A stretch of 64,000 nucleotides of DNA, taken from positions 127,280 to 191,279 of the forward strand of contig CAVXTL010000008.1 of the NCBI GenBank assembly GCA_963764665.1, in the 5' to 3' direction. Each line of letters begins with the position of its first letter. Position 1 is the first letter of the stretch. This document shows positions 16,490 through 22,779 of the stretch, one piece after another. The notes below the pieces were generated by a model. The model was not told the origin of the DNA, did not search any database, and saw nothing but the letters and a program-made list of their open reading frames with translations. Position numbers and translations under genes: made by a program. The DNA comes from JACVRW01 sp963764665 (GTDB lineage: Bacteria; Actinomycetota; Thermoleophilia; Solirubrobacterales; Thermoleophilaceae).

Positions 16490-17014
16490 CTACTCCACGG
16501 CCTTCCGGCCGGTCTCGTATGCGCTCGTGAGCGGCTCTATCCCGAGCTCGCGGCGTAACGCCACGAGGTGCTGCCCCTCGCCGGCCATGATGGCCCCGAG
16601 CGGCTGTAGGAGCTCCGGGTCGCGGAGGTCCGTCACGGCGGCGGCGTAGGCGGCCACCGCCTCGCTCTCGAGCGCCAGCGCGTAACGGAGGAAGGTTGCG
16701 CCGCCGCCCGCCAGCGCCCTGTTCAGCTCCGGAGACGGCACGGTGGCCACCGGAGCACGAGCCCCGCCCGACAGGGCCTTCTCGAGTCCCGCGGCATGCT
16801 CGCGCTCCTGGTCGCGCAGCAGCTCGGCCAGGTCGGTGTCGAGCGCGCCCCGGCGGGCTGCCGCGTCATAGGCGGACTCGAGGCGCCGCTCGAGCGCGAG
16901 CAGGCTCTCGAGCGTGTCCCTGTCGGAGCCCCGCTGCGCCCGCGCGGCGGGAGCCAGGGTCAGCACCATGGACCCGGCGGCGGCAGCGAGGGCGGCGCGG
17001 CGGTCGATCCTCAT
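16490..17014 (-). CDS. Tat-exported ferritin-like protein
   Basis: 174 residues starting with a twin-arginine signal (MRIDRRAALAAAAGSMVLT, then ARA cleavage). The mature part is a four-helix bundle with the pattern of iron or diiron ligands: Glu in ALERRLESAY, ExxH in DQEREHAAGL, Glu in ALESEAVAAY, ExxH in GEGQHLVAL. It belongs to the DUF4439-like ferritin group. It overlaps the next ferritin-like gene by ATGA and is followed 11 bases later by tatA. An extracellular iron-storage, peroxide or metal-oxidation role is inferred. Confidence 0.8.
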   Translation of the reverse strand: MRIDRRAALAAAAGSMVLTLAPAARAQRGSDRDTLESLLALERRLESAYDAAARRGALDTDLAELLRDQEREHAAGLEKALSGGARAPVATVPSPELNRALAGGGATFLRYALALESEAVAAYAAAVTDLRDPELLQPLGAIMAGEGQHLVALRRELGIEPLTSAYETGRKAVE

Positions 17015-17553
17015 CAGGTTCCGGTCACGAAGGCCTGGGGCGCCGGCTCGCCGCGCAGCGCGTTCACCACGGCCAGGTGCTCCGCCTCGCTGGTCGCGAT
17101 GGCGGCCACGGCGGTCCTGAGGTCGCCGGCGGGCAGCTTGACGAGCGCCTCCAGGTGCGCGCGCACCTGTCGCTCCTCGATGTCGTGCGCCAGCGACAGC
17201 GCATCCTCGGCGTCGCGGAGACGGGGGAACGACGGTGCGTAGTCGCTCGCGGGCCTGCCGGCCACCGGCGTGGCGCCGAGGCCCTCGATCAGGCCGGACA
17301 GCCGGCGCACGTGCTCGCGCTCCTGCTCGGCGATCTCGTCAGCCCGTGCGCGGGCGCGCCGCGGCAGCAGCTCGGACAGCGCCACGTAGGCGGCCAGAGT
17401 CGCGTGCTCCAGGGCGAGCACCGAGTTGAGAAGACCGGCGCCCGAGCCAGGCCTGGCGCCCCGGCCGGCCGGCGGGTCCTGCCCGCCCCCACACGACGAG
17501 ACGGTGACCGCCGCGACGGCCAGCGCGCTCCGTCTGGTCAGCCCGCCGGACAT
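17014..17553 (-). CDS. Tat-exported ferritin-like lipoprotein
   Basis: 179 residues. The N-terminus MSGGLTRRSALAVAAVTVSSC combines a twin-arginine signal with a lipobox, so the protein should be anchored to the outer face of the membrane. The bundle carries LALEHATLAAY, ExxH in EQEREHVRRL, EERQVRAHLE and ExxH in SEAEHLAVV. It is a divergent paralogue of the downstream gene. I start at 17553, where the signal begins. The two products may work as a pair. Confidence 0.8.
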   Translation of the reverse strand: MSGGLTRRSALAVAAVTVSSCGGGQDPPAGRGARPGSGAGLLNSVLALEHATLAAYVALSELLPRRARARADEIAEQEREHVRRLSGLIEGLGATPVAGRPASDYAPSFPRLRDAEDALSLAHDIEERQVRAHLEALVKLPAGDLRTAVAAIATSEAEHLAVVNALRGEPAPQAFVTGT

Positions 17554-17575
17554 GCGGGCACAGTAGTGGCCGGGG

Positions 17576-18193
17576 CTACGCCGGTTGGGGCGCGCCGGCC
17601 ACGAGGCGCTCGAACAGGCGCTCAAGAGCGGGCCGCAGCACCTGGGCCTCGAACTCGGGTCCCGGGGCCGCCAGCTGGTCGAACATCAAGCCGGACACGG
17701 CCGCGACGATGATCGGCGCGTCGGCGGCGGGATCGGCCGAGCCGGCGGCGCGGGCCCCCATCTCGGCGAGCCGCAGGTGGGTGGCGCGCACCTGCTGGGC
17801 CTCGGGGCGCAGCGCGGGGCGGCGCGCGGCCTCGAGTGCCAGCTCGAAGAGAGCGAGGTGGCGCGTGCGGTGGGCGTCGAGCTCGCCGGCCAGCGCGGCG
17901 GCAAGCGCCCCCGCCCACTCGGCGACCGTCAGCTCGCGGGTGGCCAGCTCGAGTACGAGCCGCTCGAAGCGCTCCACCTCCGCGTGCGCCGCGAATCGCA
18001 GCGTCTCCTCCAGCAGCTCGTCGCGCGACGAGAACCAGTAGGTGGTGGCGGACAGCGGAACTCCCGCCGCGGCGGCCACGGCGCGGTGGGTCACGCCGTC
18101 GGTTCCGTGCGCGGCGATCACGTCGAGAGTGGCGCGCAGGATCGCCTCTCGTCTGGCCTCTCCGCGCGGCGCGTTCTGGTACGTTTGTGCCAT
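17576..18193 (-). CDS. TetR-family transcriptional repressor
   Basis: 205 residues with a classical TetR DNA-binding domain at the N-terminus (REAILRATLDVIAAHGTDGV, recognition region RAVAAAAGVPLSATTYWF) and a ligand-binding helical domain. It is divergent from the R2lox-SCP2 gene, and the short gap between them contains paired palindromes that overlap its own start codon. It most likely represses both itself and the oxidase gene until a lipid-like ligand binds. Confidence 0.92.
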   Translation of the reverse strand: MAQTYQNAPRGEARREAILRATLDVIAAHGTDGVTHRAVAAAAGVPLSATTYWFSSRDELLEETLRFAAHAEVERFERLVLELATRELTVAEWAGALAAALAGELDAHRTRHLALFELALEAARRPALRPEAQQVRATHLRLAEMGARAAGSADPAADAPIIVAAVSGLMFDQLAAPGPEFEAQVLRPALERLFERLVAGAPQPA

Positions 18194-18213
18194 CAGCTGG
18201 TACAAACGTACCA
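18177..18213. promoter_or_regulatory. Paired TetR operators between divergent genes
   Basis: A perfect 12-base inverted repeat, TGGTACGTTTGT and ACAAACGTACCA, with a 13-base spacer. Each arm is part of its own shorter dyad: GGTAC-AAAC-GTACC (18199-18212) is perfect, and GGTAC-GTTT-GTGCC (18178-18191) has one mismatch. The two centres are 21 bases apart, two helix turns. The left arm overlaps codons 2-6 of the regulator gene; the right arm lies 20 bases before the oxidase start. This fits two repressor dimers side by side. Confidence 0.75.
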
Positions 18214-18232
18214 CGGCCCTCCGGAGGACGAG

Positions 18233-19501
18233 ATGATCATCGGCGCACCTTCCCCGCTGGACAACATCACCTACGAGGACCTCTACGCGCGCTGGGAGCG
18301 CGGCAACTGGAGGGCCTCCGAGATCGACTTCTCGGTGGACCGTGAGCAGTGGCAGTCGCAGTTCTCCGATCTGGAGCGCGCCGCGGCCCTGTGGAACTAC
18401 TCGCTCTTCTTCTGGGGCGAGGACGCCGTGGCCGACGGCCTCTCGCCGTACATCGACGCCGCGCCGCTCGAGGAGCAGAAGTACTTCCTCGCCACCCAGC
18501 AGGTGGACGAGGCGCGCCACGCCGTCTTCTTCAAGCGCTTCATGGAGGAGGTGGTGGGCATCGGAGGCAGCACCGGCGACGCGCTCGCCGCCATCAAGCC
18601 GCAGCTCACCTGGGGCTTCATGCAGGTGTTCGACCGGCTCGAGCGCATGTCGGACGAGCTGCGTCAGGACCGCTCGATCCCGAAGCTCGCGCAGGCGATC
18701 ACGCTCTACCACGTCGTCATCGAGGCCACGCTCGCCCAGCCGGGCCAGCACTTCATCACGAGCTACCTCGAGGACCGCAAGCTCCTCCCCGGCTTCCGCG
18801 AGGGCATGGAGAACGTGGCCACGGACGAGCAGCGCCACATCGGCTTCGGCGTGAAGATGCTGTCCGACCTTCGCAAGATGGATCCCGAGGTGCCGGCTGC
18901 CGTGGCGGACCTGCTGCGCGAGGTGATCCCGTGGACCGCCTCGGTGCTGATCCCGCCGAACTGGGACGAGCGCTACATCGAGTGCTTCGGCTACACGATG
19001 GAGGACATCGGCGAGGAGGGCGCCACCTCGCTCGAGACCAAGATGCGCACGGCCGGAATGCCGATCGAGGACCTGCCCGGCCCGCCGGTCTTCCCGATCC
19101 CGGGGACCCCGCGCGAGCGCGCGGCCACCGGCAAGCGCATGGTGCGCGCCGGCTACCTGGGCGAGAAGGTGGGCCCGCCGTCGACCGAGCGCGAGGACAT
19201 GCGCCTGCTGTTCGACGCCGTGGCGGCCGGACTCGACGTGTCGCAGGCGCCGGAGCCCGGCACGATCCAGTGGGACTTCCCGGACGCCGAGCCCTGGCAC
19301 GTGGTCGTGGCCAACGGCTCCACGCGCGCCGAGCCCGGCCGGGCGCCCCAGCCCACCGTGACGCTGCGCACCCGCTTCGAGGACTTCGTGGACGTGACCT
19401 CCGGCCGCGTGGACCCGCGCCGCCTGGCGGTGCGCGGGCGCATGCGCCCGAAGGGCGACGTGCGCTGGCTCTGGCGCGCGCGCCGGATGTTCCCCTCGTA
19501 A
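18233..19501 (+). CDS. R2lox-type Mn/Fe ligand-binding oxidase fused to an SCP2 sterol-carrier domain
   Basis: 422 residues. Residues 1-310 are a ribonucleotide-reductase-R2-like helical bundle with the complete R2lox ligand set: Glu63, Glu93, His96, Glu164, Glu199, His202. Val66 (Glu63+3) and Tyr159 (Glu164-5) match the valine and tyrosine that form the ether cross-link in R2lox. Residues from about 325 match an SCP2 lipid-binding domain. Known R2lox proteins bind a long-chain fatty-acid-like ligand; the SCP2 domain may deliver or receive it. GGAGG lies 5 bases before the ATG. TetR operators lie just upstream. The substrate is unknown. Confidence 0.85.
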   Translation: MIIGAPSPLDNITYEDLYARWERGNWRASEIDFSVDREQWQSQFSDLERAAALWNYSLFFWGEDAVADGLSPYIDAAPLEEQKYFLATQQVDEARHAVFFKRFMEEVVGIGGSTGDALAAIKPQLTWGFMQVFDRLERMSDELRQDRSIPKLAQAITLYHVVIEATLAQPGQHFITSYLEDRKLLPGFREGMENVATDEQRHIGFGVKMLSDLRKMDPEVPAAVADLLREVIPWTASVLIPPNWDERYIECFGYTMEDIGEEGATSLETKMRTAGMPIEDLPGPPVFPIPGTPRERAATGKRMVRAGYLGEKVGPPSTEREDMRLLFDAVAAGLDVSQAPEPGTIQWDFPDAEPWHVVVANGSTRAEPGRAPQPTVTLRTRFEDFVDVTSGRVDPRRLAVRGRMRPKGDVRWLWRARRMFPS

Positions 19502-19533
19502 AGTTCCGCCGCGATGAGGATCAATCGCGCGCC

Positions 19534-19902
19534 ATGTGGGACGAGCTGGTGGCCCACGCGCGTGAGGATGCTCCGAACGAGTGCTGCGGCTATCTGCGCG
19601 CCAAGGACGGGACGGTCGAGGAGGTCTTCCGCGCCGAGAACCCGCGCCACTCTCCCTACGGCTACGAGCTCGACCACCAGAGCCTGTTCGCCGCCAACAA
19701 GCTCGACGACGACGGCTTCGAGGTCGGCATCTACCACTCCCATCCGAAGAGCCCGGCTGAGCCGTCCCAGACGGACATCAACCTGGCGCACTACCCGCAC
19801 TGGACCTACCTGATCGTGTCGCTGGCCGGCGAGCCGAACGTCAGGGCGTGGCGAATCGCCGACGGGTCGGTGGAGGAGGAAGACCTCGTCATCGAGGACT
19901 GA
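19534..19902 (+). CDS. mec: JAMM metalloprotease Mec (CysO-cysteine hydrolase)
   Basis: 122 residues, a bare JAB1/MPN+ domain. The zinc site is complete: Glu16 (ECCG), His68-x-His70 and Asp81, with Ser78 in HSHPKSPAEPSQTD. It aligns with mycobacterial Mec through the end (WRIADGSVEEEDLVIED). Mec cleaves the amide between CysO and the newly made cysteine. Since CysO here carries an extra Arg after Gly-Gly, this protease might also trim that Arg. The ATG at 19534 has only a poorly spaced GAGGA upstream. Confidence 0.85.
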   Translation: MWDELVAHAREDAPNECCGYLRAKDGTVEEVFRAENPRHSPYGYELDHQSLFAANKLDDDGFEVGIYHSHPKSPAEPSQTDINLAHYPHWTYLIVSLAGEPNVRAWRIADGSVEEEDLVIED

Positions 19903-19981
19903 GCCGCCGCTCGCCTGCCCCGCCTGCGGCGCGGAGGGCGCGGACGGCGAGAGCTTCTGCCCCGAGTGCGGCACCCCGCTC

Positions 19982-20389
19982 GTGGCACCCGGGAGCACGC
20001 CCCTCGAGGAGCCCACGAGCGAGGCCCACGGGCGCGCCCGCAAGATCGATCCGGCGTTCACCCAGGGCGAGCTGGTGCGAGTGGCGGGTGGGCGCAACCA
20101 GGCCGAGGCCGAGCTGATCCAGGGGATGCTTCTCGAGGAGGGGGTGCCCAGCATGCTCCGCCGCAGCGCGGGCTTCGACGTGCCCGACTTCCTCGCCGCC
20201 GGCCCGCGGGACGTGATGGTGCCCGAGTCCGGGGCCGAGGTCGCGCGGGACCTCCTGAACGTCGCGGGCCTGGCGCCGCAGGCACAGACCCAATCCGCCC
20301 GCCCGAATCCCCTGAAACTGTTCGCGGTGATCCTCGGCGGCGGCGGCCTCGTGGCGCTGCTCGCCTGGCTTCTGCAGGGCCCGGCTTAG
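19982..20389 (+). CDS. DUF2007 domain protein with membrane anchor; zinc ribbon lies in frame upstream of the start
   Basis: From the first possible start (GTG 19982) the frame gives 135 residues: a DUF2007-like domain (GELVRVAGGRNQAEAELIQG to DVMVPESGAEVARDLLN) and a C-terminal membrane helix (KLFAVILGGGGLVALLAWLL). In the same frame just upstream, 19916-19972 encodes a perfect zinc ribbon, CPACG then eight residues and FCPECG, but no ATG, GTG or TTG precedes it before the previous stop. The real protein therefore probably begins near 19901, next to the mec stop, through an unusual start or a sequence error. Function unknown. Confidence 0.7.
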   Translation: MAPGSTPLEEPTSEAHGRARKIDPAFTQGELVRVAGGRNQAEAELIQGMLLEEGVPSMLRRSAGFDVPDFLAAGPRDVMVPESGAEVARDLLNVAGLAPQAQTQSARPNPLKLFAVILGGGGLVALLAWLLQGPA

Positions 20390-20410
20390 CGGAATAACAT
20401 CCGCTGCCCT

Positions 20411-21631
20411 ATGGACTTCGCCCCCTCAGATCGCGTCACCGAGCTGCTCGACCGCGTGCGCTCCTTCATGGAGGAGCACGTGGACCCTGTCGAGGCGGAG
20501 GCGATGCGCGCCTTCGACGAGGAGGTGCGTCCGGGCGTCCCGTACGCGCGGATCGTCGTGGAGCTGCGCGAGCAGGCGCGCGCCGAGGGGCTGTGGAACC
20601 TCTTCCTGCCGGACGAGCACTACGGCCCCGGCCTCACCAACTGGGAGTACGGGATGCTGTGCGAGCTGATGGGCCGCAGCGGCGTGGCGCCCACGGTCTT
20701 CAACTGCGCCGCTCCCGACACCGGGAATGCGGAGATCCTCGCCGAGCACGGCACCGAGGCGCAGAAGGAGCGCTGGCTCCAGCCGCTCCTCGACGGTGAG
20801 ATCCGCAGCTGCTTCTCGATGACCGAGCCGGAGACGTCGGGCTCCGATCCCACGCAGCTCGCCGCCCGCGCCGAGCTCGACGGCGACGAGTGGGTCGTGA
20901 ACGGGCACAAGTGGTTCACCTCGGGCTACAACGGCGCCTCCGTGGCCATCGTCATGGTCGTCACGGATCCCGATGCCCCGCCGCACAAGCGCGCGAGCAT
21001 GATCGTGGTCCCGATCGACACCCCCGGCTTCGAGGGCATCAGGCCGGTGCCGGTGATGGGCCACGACGAGGGGCCCGGGCACTGGGAGGTCCGCTACGAC
21101 GACGTGCGCGTGCCCGCGGACAGCCTGCTGGGCGAGCGCGGCGGCGGCTTCGCGATCGCGCAGGACCGGCTCGGCCCCGGCAGGATCCACCACTGCATGC
21201 GCGCGATCGGGTCGGCCGAGCGGGCATTCGAGCTCATGTGCCGGCGCGCGCACGAGCGCACCTCGTTCGGGGGGCCGCTGGCCGAGAAGCAGTTCGTCCA
21301 GGACTTCATCGCCAAGTCGCGCATGGAGATCGACTCCGCGCGCCTGATGGTTCTCCACGCGGCGTGGAAGATGGACACCGAGGGCAAGCGCGCGGCGCGC
21401 CAGGACATCTCGATGATCAAGGTGATCGCCGCACAGATGCACCAGCGGGTAGTGGACCGCGCGATGCAGGTGCACGGCGCGCTGGGCATGTCCGACGACA
21501 CGCCGCTGGCCGCGATGTGGCGCCAGGGCCGCTGGCTGCGGATCGCCGACGGGCCCGACGAGGTGCACAAGATGGTGATCGCCCTGCGCGAGCTCAACCG
21601 CTTCAAGCCGCGCGAGCCGGTCGAAGCGTGA
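20411..21631 (+). CDS. Acyl-CoA dehydrogenase (ACAD10/11-like)
   Basis: 406 residues with the three-part acyl-CoA dehydrogenase fold. Landmarks are CFSMTEPETSGSDPTQL and WVVNGHKWFTSG in the beta domain (FAD and substrate contacts), and QVHGALGMSDDTPLAAMWR in the C-terminal helical domain. The pattern is closest to the ACAD10/11-type group for long or branched acyl-CoAs. It introduces a trans-2 double bond and passes electrons to ETF. The following acyl-CoA dehydrogenase gene begins at its stop, so the two may form a heteromeric enzyme or act in sequence. Confidence 0.93.
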   Translation: MDFAPSDRVTELLDRVRSFMEEHVDPVEAEAMRAFDEEVRPGVPYARIVVELREQARAEGLWNLFLPDEHYGPGLTNWEYGMLCELMGRSGVAPTVFNCAAPDTGNAEILAEHGTEAQKERWLQPLLDGEIRSCFSMTEPETSGSDPTQLAARAELDGDEWVVNGHKWFTSGYNGASVAIVMVVTDPDAPPHKRASMIVVPIDTPGFEGIRPVPVMGHDEGPGHWEVRYDDVRVPADSLLGERGGGFAIAQDRLGPGRIHHCMRAIGSAERAFELMCRRAHERTSFGGPLAEKQFVQDFIAKSRMEIDSARLMVLHAAWKMDTEGKRAARQDISMIKVIAAQMHQRVVDRAMQVHGALGMSDDTPLAAMWRQGRWLRIADGPDEVHKMVIALRELNRFKPREPVEA

Positions 21632-21764
21632 GCACGCTCGCCGGGGTCCCGACGGCCGACCACGGCCTCAGTCCGACGAGCAGCGCGCCTTCGTCGAGGC
21701 GCTCCGCGACTTCGCCGGCAGGGCACAGTGGACCGCGGACGGCGAGGACGCGCACAACGAGGAC

Positions 21765-22772
21765 GTGGCGAGCCGCATGGGCGAGCTCGGCTGGTACGGC
21801 CTCCAGATCCCCGAGGAGTACGGCGGCTCGGGCGGCAGCTTCTTCGACGCGACGCTGTTCCTCGAGGAGACGGCGCGCGGCCAGATCCCGGTGGCCGCCT
21901 ACGGCGTCACGCTGATCGTGGTGGGCGCGCTGGGGCGCTTCGGCACCGAGGAGCAGAAGCGCCGCCTCTACGAGCACGTGGTGGGCGGCGGCACGCTCGC
22001 GATCGCCATGTCCGAGCCCGACGCGGGCTCCGACGTGGCCAACCTCAAGACGCGCGCGCGGCTCGAGGACGGCGAGTGGGTGCTCGACGGAGCCAAGATG
22101 TGGTGCTCCTACGCCCACAAGGCAAGCGAGATCCTGATCGTGTGCCGCACGGGTTCGGGCGAGCGCCACGAGGACCTGTCGATGATCCTGGTGCCGCGCG
22201 ACGCCGCGGGCATGACCATCACGCCGATCAAGACGATGGGCGGGGAGGAGACCAACGAGATCCACCTCGACGGCGTGCGCGTGCCGGAGGAGGCGCTGCT
22301 CGGCACCGAGGGCAGCGGCTGGATCCAGTTGATGGCCGGCCTCAACTACGAGCGCGTGATCCTGGCCGCGAGCGCGCTCGGCCTGGCTCAGCGCTCATTC
22401 GACGACGCGCTCGCGTACGCCAAGGAGCGCAAGCAGTTCGGTCGCCCGATCGGCAGCTTCCAGGCGATCTCGCACAAGTTCGCGGACCTGGCCACGGAGA
22501 TCGCCCAGGTGCGTCTGCTGGTGCGCTGGGTGGCGCGGCTGACGGACGAGGACCCCGGTCGCATGCTGCCCCAGGAAGCGTCGATGGCCAAGCTGGCCGC
22601 CACCGAGCTGGCCAAGCGCTGTGCCCTCGAGGGCGTGCAGATCATGGGCGGGTACGGGTACGCCACCGAGTACCCGATGGAGCGCCACCTGCGCGCCGCC
22701 GTGGTGACCACCATCTACGGCGGCACCTCGGAGATCCAGAAGAACATCATCGCCAAGACGCTCGGGCTGTAG
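21765..22772 (+). CDS. Second acyl-CoA dehydrogenase, N-terminus frame-broken
   Basis: The open frame from GTG 21765 gives 335 residues with MSEPDAGSDVANL, WVLDGAKMWCSYA, KQFGRPIGSFQAISHKFADL and the C-terminal IMGGYGYATEYPMERHLRAA and IYGGTSEIQKNIIAKTLGL motifs. Homology-like sequence (SDEQRAFVEALRDFAGR) continues in the same frame upstream to about 21672 but no start codon is available there. The natural start is probably GTG 21628, overlapping the previous stop, in a different frame. A one-base loss near 21665-21675 would join the two. The body of the enzyme appears intact. Confidence 0.85.
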   Translation: MASRMGELGWYGLQIPEEYGGSGGSFFDATLFLEETARGQIPVAAYGVTLIVVGALGRFGTEEQKRRLYEHVVGGGTLAIAMSEPDAGSDVANLKTRARLEDGEWVLDGAKMWCSYAHKASEILIVCRTGSGERHEDLSMILVPRDAAGMTITPIKTMGGEETNEIHLDGVRVPEEALLGTEGSGWIQLMAGLNYERVILAASALGLAQRSFDDALAYAKERKQFGRPIGSFQAISHKFADLATEIAQVRLLVRWVARLTDEDPGRMLPQEASMAKLAATELAKRCALEGVQIMGGYGYATEYPMERHLRAAVVTTIYGGTSEIQKNIIAKTLGL

Positions 22773-22779
22773 CCGGCGC

